Assembly: GCA_937901085.1 (NCBI GenBank)
Contig: CALCHQ010000102.1
Coordinates: forward strand, 24,024 to 88,023
Direction: 5' to 3'
From: an uncultured Verrucomicrobiales bacterium
Lineage (GTDB): Bacteria; Verrucomicrobiota; Verrucomicrobiia; Verrucomicrobiales; Akkermansiaceae
DNA: 64,000 bases
The notes below the pieces were generated by a model. The model had not been told where the DNA came from and did not search any database. It saw nothing but the letters and a program-made list of their open reading frames with translations. Each line of letters opens with the position of its first letter. Positions within the stretch are counted from its first letter, which is position 1. The position numbers were made by a program, and so were the translations under genes. Positions 1-8,303 of the stretch are shown here, in pieces.

Positions 1-2
1 CC

Positions 3-1130
3 ATGAACCTGCTCCATATCAGCCCGCGGCTGAGTCCGGGCGGCATCAACCAGCTCGCAGCAGACATGGCCGTGGGGCTGCAGCAAGCCGGATTCCGGAA
101 CACGGTCATTTCACCACCGAACGAACTGGTCGGCCGCATGGCGGCCAGCTCGGTGCAGCACCAGAACATGCGCAGCCTGAGTCTGTTCAATTACCGGGCG
201 CAGATACGGCGAATCGGGCGCATCATGCGAAGCACCCGGTCAGACCTCATCCTGACCTACACAACGCAGGCCACCTATCTGGCCTGGATGGCCTGTAAGA
301 ATCTGCCGGAGGATGAACGGCCGCGCCTTATCGGCATCCACACCACCTACCCCCGACTCCGGGGCTGGATGCTCAGTCTGGAATGCTGTGATGCGCTGGT
401 AGCCACCTCGCGCCACCTGCGCGATGAACTGATTCGCCGCGCCTCGCTTGACGCCGACCGCCACATCTGGATTGTCCCCTACGGAGTGAATGAGGAACTG
501 TGCAACCCCTCCTACACCCCCTCTGCCACATGGCTGGAGCAATGGAAGCGCAGCTACCCGCAGAATACCCCTACGCTCAACATCTGCCTGGCCGGAGCCA
601 TTTCCCCGCTGCACGGACACGAAGACCTGCCAGACATTCTTCAGAAGCTCAACGAGGCCGGTGTAAATGCGCGGGTCTTCATTGCCGGAGACACAGCCCG
701 CGCCAAACAGCGTTACCTGGCCAAAATCCAGAAACTTTTCAAGACACGGGGCATATCCAGGCAGGTCATCTGGCTGGGAAACCGCTCTGACCTGCGCGAT
801 GTTCTCTGCGCGAGCGATGTGGTCATCTCGCTGACCCGGCAACCTGCCTGCCATGACCGTGCCATTCTGGAAGCCCTGTCGCTGGGAAAGCCAGTAGCCG
901 GATACGACCATGGCATCGTGGGTGAATTGCTGGATATCTACTTACCGGAAGGCCGCGTCGAGCCAGGAGACACGGCAGGCATAGCCGACCGCCTGGAGCA
1001 ATGGAATGCCTACCGCCCTGTATTGGAAGGCTCCCTGCTCCGACCATACCGACTGGCTGATACCATACGCGGCATTGCCGAACTGTGTACATCCGTCTGC
1101 CAGGGGCGCAACACCGCGCCAAATCATTGA
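3..1130 (+). CDS. GT4-type glycosyltransferase
   Basis: Predicted retaining GT-B glycosyltransferase of 375 residues that would move a sugar from an activated donor to an unknown acceptor. The N-terminus has the usual first strand and glycine-rich loop (ISPRLSPGGINQLA, residues 6-19). The donor half has the family pattern EALSLGKPVAGYDHGIVGE (E290 and E308). There is no signal peptide or membrane helix, so it is cytosolic or peripheral. An ATG lies at position 3, two bases from the window edge; a longer 5' end cannot be excluded, but the N-terminus looks complete. The gene ends just before the promoter of the next gene. The acceptor is not predictable from sequence; lipopolysaccharide or capsule sugars are typical for such proteins. 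Confidence 0.85.
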   Translation: MNLLHISPRLSPGGINQLAADMAVGLQQAGFRNTVISPPNELVGRMAASSVQHQNMRSLSLFNYRAQIRRIGRIMRSTRSDLILTYTTQATYLAWMACKNLPEDERPRLIGIHTTYPRLRGWMLSLECCDALVATSRHLRDELIRRASLDADRHIWIVPYGVNEELCNPSYTPSATWLEQWKRSYPQNTPTLNICLAGAISPLHGHEDLPDILQKLNEAGVNARVFIAGDTARAKQRYLAKIQKLFKTRGISRQVIWLGNRSDLRDVLCASDVVISLTRQPACHDRAILEALSLGKPVAGYDHGIVGELLDIYLPEGRVEPGDTAGIADRLEQWNAYRPVLEGSLLRPYRLADTIRGIAELCTSVCQGRNTAPNH

Positions 1131-1155
1131 CAAGCCACCCGAAATAGAGTACCAT
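1127..1155 (+). promoter_or_regulatory. sigma70-type promoter of the beta-CASP RNase gene
   Basis: TTGACA (1127-1132), a 17-bp spacer and TACCAT (1150-1155). The predicted start of transcription near 1162 leaves about 17 nt before the ATG at 1179. No Shine-Dalgarno sequence is visible in that leader. The -35 box overlaps the stop codon region of the upstream glycosyltransferase gene. Confidence 0.6.
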
Positions 1156-1178
1156 CTGCCCCGAACTGAACACACCAG

Positions 1179-2546
1179 ATGATAAGTTTCACCAATCTAT
1201 CCCGCTACACCGACATCGGTTCCAACTGCTATCTGCTCGATATGGACGGTGTACGCATTGTGCTGGACTCCGGCATGCACCCCAAGAAGGAGGGGGCAGA
1301 TGCCACCCCTGAATTCAACCTCATCGGAGCAGCTGACCCCGATACCATCTTCATTACCCATTCCCATCTGGATCACATCGGCACCCTCCCCGTCCTACAG
1401 GACAAGTACCCGGCAGCCGAAGTGAACATGACCGCAGCCACCTGTGAAGTCGGTCTCGCCATGCTGCACAACTCCGTCAACGTAATGACGGCCAAACGCA
1501 CCCAGGAAGGCATCATCGACTACCCTTTCTACACCCACCAGGAACTGGACCACGCCGCGCGCTGCTGGATGCCCCGTCCCTACGGAACGCCCTTCCGCAT
1601 CGGCCGCAACGGCCGCGTGCTGGCCACGCTACACGATGCCGGCCATATTCTGGGAAGCTGCGGAGTGGAGCTGGAAAGCGAAAGCGGCACCAGTATCCTC
1701 TATACAGGTGATGTACAGTTTGACAACCAGACCCTCATTGCCGGTGCCGATTTCCCCGAAGAGGGCATCGACATCCTCATCATGGAAAGCACACACGGCT
1801 GCACACAGCGCGCTACCGGTTACACCCGCGCCGCAGAATTGAAACGCTTTGCCGACACCATCCGCGAAGTGCTGGAAAACAACGGTGCCGTTCTCATTCC
1901 CGTCTTTGCGCTGGGCAAGAGTCAATGCCTGCTCACCGAAATCGGCCGTTTCAAGGAACAGGGACTCATTCCCGATGTTCCTGTCTATTTCGGCGGTCTG
2001 AGCTCCAAGATAACAGCCGTCTACGACAAACTGGCAGACAGCACCCCCCGGCTCAAACCTGGTTTCCGGATTAAGGAACATGTGGAAACCCACGGCCTGC
2101 CTCGCCAGGGGAAAGCCCCCCTTGTGGCATCCCCCGGCAATATCTACCTTGTCTCCAGCGGCATGATGAGCGAACACACAGTCTCTCACATCCTGGCTGA
2201 ACAAATCATCACCCACCCGGACGATGCCATCCTCTTTGTCGGGTACAGCGACCCGGAGACCCCGGCAGGCCGTATCAAGGCTACCAACCAGGGCGAACTG
2301 GTGCAGCTGCGGGCCAAGGGAGGCCAGGCCTACCCGCTCAAATGCCGCGTGGAATGCTTCGATTTCTCTGGCCATGCCACTCGCAGCGCGCTGATTGACT
2401 ACGCCTGCAGGCTCAAGCCCCGGAAACTACTGCTGGTACACGGTGACCCGCCCGCGGTGGAATCCTTGTCCGACGAATTGCAGCAGCTGCTGCCGGACAC
2501 GGAAATCATCATCCCCGAGCCCGGCAAGCCGTTGCGGCTGGACTAA
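1179..2546 (+). CDS. metallo-beta-lactamase/beta-CASP ribonuclease
   Basis: Predicted RNA-processing nuclease of the CPSF73-like bacterial beta-CASP group (455 residues). The zinc-binding signature THSHLDHIG is at residues 60-68 (H61, H63, D65, H66). Further metal ligands lie in the DAGHILGS and YTGDVQFD segments. The beta-CASP insert follows (VFALGKSQ and SSGMMSEHT stretches), then the C-terminal FSGHATR and LVHGDPPAV motifs that complete the active site. No KH domain is present. Such enzymes cut or trim RNA, with a hydrolytic mechanism using two zinc ions. The gene is transcribed alone from its own promoter and converges on the phage-like gene with only 8 bp between the stop codons. Confidence 0.88.
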   Translation: MISFTNLSRYTDIGSNCYLLDMDGVRIVLDSGMHPKKEGADATPEFNLIGAADPDTIFITHSHLDHIGTLPVLQDKYPAAEVNMTAATCEVGLAMLHNSVNVMTAKRTQEGIIDYPFYTHQELDHAARCWMPRPYGTPFRIGRNGRVLATLHDAGHILGSCGVELESESGTSILYTGDVQFDNQTLIAGADFPEEGIDILIMESTHGCTQRATGYTRAAELKRFADTIREVLENNGAVLIPVFALGKSQCLLTEIGRFKEQGLIPDVPVYFGGLSSKITAVYDKLADSTPRLKPGFRIKEHVETHGLPRQGKAPLVASPGNIYLVSSGMMSEHTVSHILAEQIITHPDDAILFVGYSDPETPAGRIKATNQGELVQLRAKGGQAYPLKCRVECFDFSGHATRSALIDYACRLKPRKLLLVHGDPPAVESLSDELQQLLPDTEIIIPEPGKPLRLD

Positions 2547-2554
2547 TACAGTCC

Positions 2555-5020
2555 TTATTTGCCGTGGTGGTCCACTTCCTGAGAAATAGCCAGGATGCGG
2601 AAATCCCTGTGCCCGCAGTAGCGGATGCAGAGTGACTGCCCCACGCCGGCATCGGGCATGAGCGACAGCCGCAAAGCCCCGGTATAATCAGAAGCCTCAC
2701 CGCAGTGCTTTTCCCAGCGGTCGTTGGCGCTGCTGCAATAATCAAAAGTCGTATCACTCTGCAACAGGCGGATTTTGAAGCGGCTCAACTGGCGCACCGA
2801 ATTAAAGCTTACAGAACTCTCCAGCGGCATGGTGTGGATTTCCGCCTCAATCGGCATGCCTACCCTGTATACAGCCCCCTTGGTGATAAGAGGAGAAACA
2901 CAGGCTGCAGATGTTCCGGTGCAGATGTCCGCACCCGACGCATCCTGCACCACCATGCAGGCATCAGCAGTCCAGCCCGGAACAGACAACATTCCGTCCT
3001 CCTCTGCCACCAGCGTACGACAGACATCCAGATGCGGGCCATCAGGCTTCATCCGTTCCAGCATCATGGGGCCGCCTGCTTCCGGCTGCGTCACCAGCCA
3101 CAGCTCATCATCCCTGCCTTCCAGACTCTGCAGCGCCGCCACATGGCAGACCCGGCGGTGTTTCAGCACCACACGCTGCCACGCTGTCACCTGCTGCTCC
3201 ATATTGATGGTCAGCACCGCCAGGGAATCATCATGCATCAGCACCCAGACATTGATGTTGGAACCGCGCTGGACGCACCATTCCCTGACACCGGGAGCAA
3301 AAAGATGTTCGGCAAGCATGCTGATGTCCGTGGTCGAAAAGCCGTCTGATTCCAGGCGGTAGGCAATCTCACGCATCCGGCGGCGACCCCGCTGCACAAA
3401 CAACACCGTATTCTCTACCGTGCGCGCCGGCATCGCTTCACTGCCCACGGCTGACTGGCGGCGGAAAGCAACCGTTGACGGCGTGATGGCTCCCCCGGTC
3501 CCGGATACCACTACCCATTCACTATCGGAAGTTCCCACGAGCAGCTGCCGGGTGGCACAAAGCCAGCAGATGCGGCTCTGGTCGCCCCCGACGATATTCA
3601 GATGCATCGCATCATCGTCATTGGTACCGACGCGGAAATTATGGTAATCGTCCGTTCCGCTTGCCAGCAGAGTCGTTGGCAGTCCCTGCATGCCGCCCAG
3701 CCACAAACGCCCCTGGAACATACAGGAAAAGGCCGGATAGCCGTTGCGGGCACCCATAGCGCCGAAACTCCAGCTGCGGGTAGAGAAGCTCACCGGCTTA
3801 CCCAGGTACGGAATCATCAGCTCAGCTCTGGCATGGTACGCATCTGTCACCTCCGTAATCTTCAACTTATATTCGCGTGTGCCACCCATGATGCGGAATT
3901 GGAGAACCGCCCCCGCACCGGCAGAATCCTTGCTGCAGCGGCATACCAGCACCATGCGGCAAGGGCGGGGTTCCGAGCCGGACAAGGCCCAGTTCTGGCG
4001 CGTCGCATAATCCGACTGGGCAAAGGTCTTGATGCAGGTCCAGTTCCAGAGCCGGAAATCGGGTTCCGTTTCCAGTGTATCATAACTGCGCCAGAGTTCC
4101 CAATGGGCACTCCAGGTATTAAGCGTATTCAATTCCCAGTCCCCCATCACCTCATAAGGAATCCCGGTGCTGTCCAGACGCATGATTCCCGGCTGGAAAT
4201 AATGAGGATAATCCGATAGAAGCGTGCTTCCATTAAAGGCATCGGGCGTGTAATCACGGATGCAATGGTATAAATAATACAAGTTGGAAGTAGTGTTCTT
4301 CTGGTGCAGAACTGCCCCTTTTTGCACGCTGTTCTTGCTGATATCGGGCGCAGCCGAAGCGCCGAAGCTCTGCGTCTCATTGCTGAACAAGTCCTTACCG
4401 GGAATCAGCGCATCGGCCAGCATACATTCCCGTCCTACCATATCAGGGGTAAAGCACTTATCGCCCCCGGTAATGCAAAGGTCTGCCACCTTGCCGTCCT
4501 GCTGGAACAAAACCGACAGCGAGCCTTCCTGCAGCGCATAAGTCTCACGCGGCATCACCTCAAAGCTCGGTTCGTCGCAGCGCCAGTCCGTATCGGCATA
4601 GCGATACAGTACCACGGGCGGATGCGTAGGGCAGCACACGTACAAGGCATCATTCACCTGCGAAAAATGCAGAGCCGATAATTGAGCCGCAGATTGCCAG
4701 GGAGTCGTCAGCACATAGGGATCCCCAGCGGCATCGCACAGCAAAACGGCATCCCTGTACACGCGCATGCCCCCCGGAAAGAATTCCAGCATAAGCATAT
4801 CATCCTCTGCAAAACAGAAGGGGAAGAGACGGACGGCAGCCCCGGCCGCCTCGCCCACATAGAAGGTACCGGCACGCAGCTGAATACCGCCATAGGGCAG
4901 AATCTGGAAATTCTGTATCAACGCAGCCCCGCGCTGATACGCCTGCAAATCAAAGCGCGTTGAAAGCCAAGGAGACAATTCACCCGCTGTAAAACCAAGA
5001 ACAATAGGTACTTCCTGCAT
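2555..5020 (-). CDS. phage tail/virion-type structural protein, orphan
   Basis: A protein of 821 residues. Its N-terminus (residues 9-31: GFTAGELSPW, then an R-x-D and a Y-x-R-G) followed by NFQILPYGGIQLRAGTFYV reproduces the signature of podovirus-type tail or stabilisation proteins, which typically begin with a GELSP segment, an RxDxxxYxxG segment and a P-x-GG-x-x-R-x-GT segment. The rest is beta-rich with no signal peptide or membrane helix. The usual phage neighbours (portal, capsid, terminase, tail fibre, integrase) are absent; both sides are chromosomal genes in ordinary codon use. It is either a degraded prophage remnant with one intact gene or a domesticated virion protein. The start at 5020 sits 9 nt after a candidate -10 box. 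The function in the cell is unknown. Confidence 0.6.
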   Translation of the reverse strand: MQEVPIVLGFTAGELSPWLSTRFDLQAYQRGAALIQNFQILPYGGIQLRAGTFYVGEAAGAAVRLFPFCFAEDDMLMLEFFPGGMRVYRDAVLLCDAAGDPYVLTTPWQSAAQLSALHFSQVNDALYVCCPTHPPVVLYRYADTDWRCDEPSFEVMPRETYALQEGSLSVLFQQDGKVADLCITGGDKCFTPDMVGRECMLADALIPGKDLFSNETQSFGASAAPDISKNSVQKGAVLHQKNTTSNLYYLYHCIRDYTPDAFNGSTLLSDYPHYFQPGIMRLDSTGIPYEVMGDWELNTLNTWSAHWELWRSYDTLETEPDFRLWNWTCIKTFAQSDYATRQNWALSGSEPRPCRMVLVCRCSKDSAGAGAVLQFRIMGGTREYKLKITEVTDAYHARAELMIPYLGKPVSFSTRSWSFGAMGARNGYPAFSCMFQGRLWLGGMQGLPTTLLASGTDDYHNFRVGTNDDDAMHLNIVGGDQSRICWLCATRQLLVGTSDSEWVVVSGTGGAITPSTVAFRRQSAVGSEAMPARTVENTVLFVQRGRRRMREIAYRLESDGFSTTDISMLAEHLFAPGVREWCVQRGSNINVWVLMHDDSLAVLTINMEQQVTAWQRVVLKHRRVCHVAALQSLEGRDDELWLVTQPEAGGPMMLERMKPDGPHLDVCRTLVAEEDGMLSVPGWTADACMVVQDASGADICTGTSAACVSPLITKGAVYRVGMPIEAEIHTMPLESSVSFNSVRQLSRFKIRLLQSDTTFDYCSSANDRWEKHCGEASDYTGALRLSLMPDAGVGQSLCIRYCGHRDFRILAISQEVDHHGK

Positions 5021-5029
5021 ATGTTGCAG

Positions 5030-5058
5030 GATGTACCATAGTTACAGCGGGTGTGCAA
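5030..5058 (-). promoter_or_regulatory. candidate promoter of the phage-type gene, with hairpin at the start codon
   Basis: Reading the minus strand, TTGCAC (5053-5058), a 17-bp spacer and TACATC (5030-5035), then 9 nt to the ATG at 5020. The inverted repeat CCTGCA-ACATA-TGCAGG (5014-5030) covers the start codon and could fold in the short mRNA leader or bind a protein. The -10 match is only moderate. Confidence 0.4.
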
Positions 5059-5095
5059 ATGGAAAACACTACCCGGCAACGCTTTCCGTGCGGCA

Positions 5096-5419
5096 TTACA
5101 GACCGGCCTCCACCAGAATCGTGGCAGCACGCTGCACGCATTCCTGGCAGGATACACGGTTGCCGCTCTTCAACTCGCGGCAGGTTGATGCACCGTTTGC
5201 CGCCGTAAAGGAGGCCAGAACGGCAGCAGCCTTTTCAGGCGCGACCTGCATCGCTCCATACAAAGCGCCGCATGTTCCCTCCGGAGCCCGGCCACCACCA
5301 CAGGAAGCCATGGGCTCGATGAGGTCCTCGCGGCCAAAAGCCGCGCATACCGTCTGCGCGCAATTATACATGAAAGGTTTCTGGCGGAACATGGCCAGGG
5401 CTTGTTCGACACGTTTCAT
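5096..5419 (-). CDS. C-GCAxxG-C-C family redox-type protein
   Basis: Small protein of 107 residues with the cysteine pattern of the C_GCAxxG_C_C family: an N-terminal NCAQTVCAAFG, a central SCGGGRAPEGTCGALYGA, then CRELKSGNRVSCQECV near the C-terminus. Family members are thought to bind a metal or iron-sulfur cluster and to have a redox role, but the exact reaction is not established. It begins at the ATG at 5419, 31 nt after the stop of the NAD synthetase gene on the same strand, so the two probably form an operon. A longer open frame exists upstream (to 5680) but it overlaps nadE and lacks family similarity, so the shorter start is preferred. Confidence 0.75.
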   Translation of the reverse strand: MKRVEQALAMFRQKPFMYNCAQTVCAAFGREDLIEPMASCGGGRAPEGTCGALYGAMQVAPEKAAAVLASFTAANGASTCRELKSGNRVSCQECVQRAATILVEAGL

Positions 5420-5450
5420 AACAGGAATATCAGGGTGGAGAGGGGTAATA

Positions 5451-7367
5451 TCAAGGTTTCCAGAGTTCTCCGCAGGCATCGGTAGGCATGCGCCAGTCTC
5501 CGCGCGGAGAAAGAGCAATGCTGCCCACCTTGGGGCCGTCGGGCATGCAACTGCGCTTGAACTGCTGCTGGAAGAAGCGGCGCAGGAATGTTTCGAGCGT
5601 GCGGCCGATGAGCTGTTCAGAAAACTCCCCGGCAAATGCCACCTGAGCCAGCACACGCAACTTCGTCGGTTCTGCGCCATACTTCACGAAGTGGTACAGG
5701 AAGAAGTCATGCAAATCGTAGGGGCCGAGGATATCTTCCGTCTTCTGCTCCATGCTGCCGTCATCCGCAGGCGGGAGCAATTCCGGACTGACAGGGGTAT
5801 CAATCACATCCTGAATAGTAGCGGCCAGTTCCTGCGGGTAGCTGGAGGCCTCGTACTGCAGCAGACAGCGGATGAGCGTCTTGGGTACAGAGCAGTTAAC
5901 GGCATACATGCTCATGTGGTCGCCATTGTAGGTGGACCAGCCCAGGGCTATCTCCGACAAATCGCCCGTACCGACAACCAGTCCGCCCGTCTTGTTGGCC
6001 AGGTTCATGAGCAGCGTCGTACGCTGGCGGGCCTGCACATTCTCATATGTGCTGGTACGCTGGGCAGGGTCAAAATCCAGATCCCGGAACTGCAACAGGC
6101 ATGCCTCCTTGATGTCCACCTCCTTGAAGGTCACGCCCATGAGCTGCATCATGCTCACCGCGTTGTTGTAGGTGCGGCCGGTAGTACCGAAGCCGGGCAT
6201 GGTCACGGCCAGAATGGTGCTGGCAGGCAGGCCCAGTTCGCGGCAGGCGCGGGCGCAGACCACCAGTGCCAGCGTGCTGTCCAGCCCACCCGAAATACCA
6301 ATGACCAGCGTGCGGGCATGCGTATGTTCCATACGCTTCACCAGCGCAGCAGTCTGAATGCTCAAAATTTCCTCGCAGCGGGCGGCCATCTCCTCCGCAG
6401 CCGGGATGAAGGGGCGCGAAGGCAGCCATGCGTAGCTCAAATCGCAGCGGGATTCCATGGGTGCCAGCATGATACGGCGCACTGGCTGCAACGATTCAGC
6501 TGCCCGGCATTCAGGGAAACAGCTGCCGCTGTTGCGGATGCTGCCGAGACGCTGCAAATCCACATCGGCATATATCAGCGAAGATTCGCGGTTGAAAAGA
6601 GTTCCCTCTGCAGCAATGCGGCCATTATCGGCAATCAGGGACTGACCGGCATACACGGCGTCCTGGGAGCTTTCGCCCATACCGGCGGAAGCGTAGACAT
6701 AAGCGGCCACACAGCGGGCACTCTGCTGCGCTATAGTCTGGCGGCAGAAATCCGCGCTGCCGGCCAGAGCCACAGATGCTGCAGGGTTGAAGATAACCCG
6801 CGCCCCCTGCAGCGCCAGGCGACAGCTGGGAGGAATCACCCCCATGAGGTCATCCCCTATCTCGATACCAAAGGTGAAATCTGCCCCATCGGTGAAAAGC
6901 AGGTCTTTCCCCACGGGAATGCGACCGAAGCCGGGCAGTTCAATTTCCCGCTCCTGCAGCTCTGCCGCCGGGCGGAACTGCCGCCGCTGGTATGCGTCTC
7001 CATTGTTGGGAAGCACCGTTTTGGGAACAGCGCCCAGCACATGTCCCCCCTGCACCACCACGGCCATGTTGTACAGTGACTCATGCACCACCAGCGGCAG
7101 GCTGAGAATGGCCGGCAGGCTCAGGCGGGCTGTCTCGCTGGCAAAGCGGGTCAACGCACGGCAAACGGCCTGCTGCAGATGCGGCTGTAAAAACAAATCG
7201 CCGCAGCTCGCCCCCGTAAAGGAATGTTCGGGAAACACAACGGCATGCGCCCCGCCACGGGCAGCTTCCTTCATCACAGCCACCAGTTCGGAGGTATTGA
7301 AACCCACATCAGCCACGCGCACGCGCGGCGTGGCGGCCGCAAGACGGTAATATCCGTATGTACTCAT
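5451..7367 (-). CDS. nadE: NAD+ synthetase, glutamine-dependent type with altered glutaminase site
   Basis: The last step of NAD biosynthesis: amidation of nicotinic acid adenine dinucleotide with ATP. The 638-residue protein has an N-terminal nitrilase-type glutaminase domain (1 to about 290) and a C-terminal ATP-pyrophosphatase domain with the P-loop GISGGLDST near residues 353-361 and VVGTGDLSEIALGW further on. Two residues of the glutaminase triad are visible, E47 (VVFPEHSF) and K116 (AVPKTVLPNNGD). The third, the cysteine of the usual EICEDLW motif, is glycine here: the sequence reads FGIEIGDDLM with G171 encoded by GGG at 6855-6857. If real, the enzyme cannot hydrolyse glutamine this way and would depend on free ammonia or on another amidotransferase subunit. 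Length and all other motifs are normal. Confidence 0.92.
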   Translation of the reverse strand: MSTYGYYRLAAATPRVRVADVGFNTSELVAVMKEAARGGAHAVVFPEHSFTGASCGDLFLQPHLQQAVCRALTRFASETARLSLPAILSLPLVVHESLYNMAVVVQGGHVLGAVPKTVLPNNGDAYQRRQFRPAAELQEREIELPGFGRIPVGKDLLFTDGADFTFGIEIGDDLMGVIPPSCRLALQGARVIFNPAASVALAGSADFCRQTIAQQSARCVAAYVYASAGMGESSQDAVYAGQSLIADNGRIAAEGTLFNRESSLIYADVDLQRLGSIRNSGSCFPECRAAESLQPVRRIMLAPMESRCDLSYAWLPSRPFIPAAEEMAARCEEILSIQTAALVKRMEHTHARTLVIGISGGLDSTLALVVCARACRELGLPASTILAVTMPGFGTTGRTYNNAVSMMQLMGVTFKEVDIKEACLLQFRDLDFDPAQRTSTYENVQARQRTTLLMNLANKTGGLVVGTGDLSEIALGWSTYNGDHMSMYAVNCSVPKTLIRCLLQYEASSYPQELAATIQDVIDTPVSPELLPPADDGSMEQKTEDILGPYDLHDFFLYHFVKYGAEPTKLRVLAQVAFAGEFSEQLIGRTLETFLRRFFQQQFKRSCMPDGPKVGSIALSPRGDWRMPTDACGELWKP

Positions 7368-7381
7368 ATCGTTCTGCGGCT

Positions 7382-7409
7382 ATTCTGCCAGATTGGGACG
7401 GAAAGTCAA
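7382..7409 (-). promoter_or_regulatory. candidate nadE promoter
   Basis: On the minus strand, TTGACT (7404-7409), then CAGAAT (7382-7387) after 16 bp, or AGAATA (7381-7386) after 17 bp. The predicted transcript would begin about 7 nt before the nadE ATG at 7367, with no room for a ribosome-binding site. Confidence 0.45.
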
Positions 7410-7483
7410 TCATCTTGCGTGCATCCCCTTATTTTTTCGACTCTTTTGAACAGAAAAGCATCAGAAATCGTCGCATATTAAGC

Positions 7484-7511
7484 TTGACCCAGCTCTAGAA
7501 ATATGTAAGAA
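7484..7511 (+). promoter_or_regulatory. candidate promoter of the MerR gene
   Basis: TTGACC (7484-7489), a 16-bp spacer and TAAGAA (7506-7511). The -10 box is weak. The 174-bp gap between nadE and the MerR gene (7368-7541) holds this promoter and the divergent nadE promoter; no other feature is seen in it. Confidence 0.35.
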
Positions 7512-7541
7512 TGCCGCGTTCTCGTCTCATCTGCAAATTCC

Positions 7542-8081
7542 ATGAAATACAGCATTTCTGCCTTGTCCCGGAAAACCGGGCTTTCGATTCATACTCTCCG
7601 CTACTATGAAAAAGAAGGTCTGCTGCGCTATGTAGAGCGTACCGATTCCGGTCGCCGCGTATACGGCGAAGCCAGTCTGGGTTGCCTGCTGGGGGTTCTC
7701 TGCATGAAACAGGCCGGGATGACCCTGCCGCAGATCAAGGCATTCATGGATGTGACCATCGAGGGCGTCTCCACCCTGCCCAAGCGCCTTGAAATGATGG
7801 AAAGTGCGTTGGAGCAGCTCTTCAAGCTCAAGGCGGCCGTAGACCGTGGAATTCAGCTGGCCAATTTCTTCATCGGAGGGTGCCGCAATGCCATCGAGGC
7901 TCTCCAGAACGGCGCCGACCCGGAAGAAGCCTTCCCCTACATCACGCGTGACGGCATCATCGAGTTTCCCTTCCAGCTCACCGAGGACGGCAAGCTCGAA
8001 CCTGACACCCCGCCGGAAGATTTCGAAGCAGCGGTTCCCAGACGCCGCAGCAGCCACACCAAGAAACAAACCAAAGCATAA
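7542..8081 (+). CDS. MerR family transcriptional regulator
   Basis: A protein of 179 residues with an N-terminal winged-helix MerR domain (residues 2-72). The segments YSISALSRKTGLSIHTLRYY and YEKEGLLRYVERTDSGRRVY match the first helix-turn-helix and wing of the family. Residues 75-125 form the dimerisation helix. The C-terminal tail (about 50 residues) is acidic then basic and has no recognised ligand domain or conserved cysteine set, so the inducer cannot be named. It lies between divergently transcribed nadE and a small membrane protein gene starting 3 nt after its stop, the likely operon partner. Confidence 0.85.
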   Translation: MKYSISALSRKTGLSIHTLRYYEKEGLLRYVERTDSGRRVYGEASLGCLLGVLCMKQAGMTLPQIKAFMDVTIEGVSTLPKRLEMMESALEQLFKLKAAVDRGIQLANFFIGGCRNAIEALQNGADPEEAFPYITRDGIIEFPFQLTEDGKLEPDTPPEDFEAAVPRRRSSHTKKQTKA

Positions 8082-8084
8082 GAT

Positions 8085-8225
8085 ATGAGAGAACTCGCTA
8101 AATGGGCACCCCTGGGCGGAGCCGTCTGCCTGCTTGTAGCCGCGTTCATCATCGGCCGCAACTCCCGCCGCGATGTGCGGGAAATTTACGGCATGATTGA
8201 TCATTACGACAACATGGGGGAGTAA
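8085..8225 (+). CDS. small single-pass membrane protein
   Basis: A 46-residue reading frame starting 3 nt after the MerR gene. It encodes a short basic N-terminus, one hydrophobic helix (residues 8-24, APLGGAVCLLVAAFIIG), then a charged tail with RNSRRDVREIYGMIDHY. It is too short for most gene finders, but the tight spacing and the terminator 24 nt after its stop support it as a real gene. No family is recognised; a role linked to the MerR regulator is only inferred from position. Confidence 0.55.
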   Translation: MRELAKWAPLGGAVCLLVAAFIIGRNSRRDVREIYGMIDHYDNMGE

Positions 8226-8248
8226 ATCTTCTATAACAACATTGCGGT

Positions 8249-8287
8249 GCGTTACCCGGATAAGAACGGGTAACGCATCTTTGTTTT
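8249..8287 (+). terminator. rho-independent terminator
   Basis: A perfect 10-bp stem, GCGTTACCCG (8249-8258) and CGGGTAACGC (8267-8276), with an 8-nt loop, followed by ATCTTTGTTTT. It ends the MerR and small membrane protein transcript and lies 17 bp before the end of the convergent oxidoreductase gene. Confidence 0.85.
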
Positions 8288-8303
8288 CCGCGCAGCAAGC
8301 GCA

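Noticed and set aside
5031..7079. A 682-codon open frame on the plus strand opposite nadE
   Set aside because: It lies antisense to the diagnostic NAD synthetase and C-GCAxxG-C-C genes and has the composition of a reverse reading of them.
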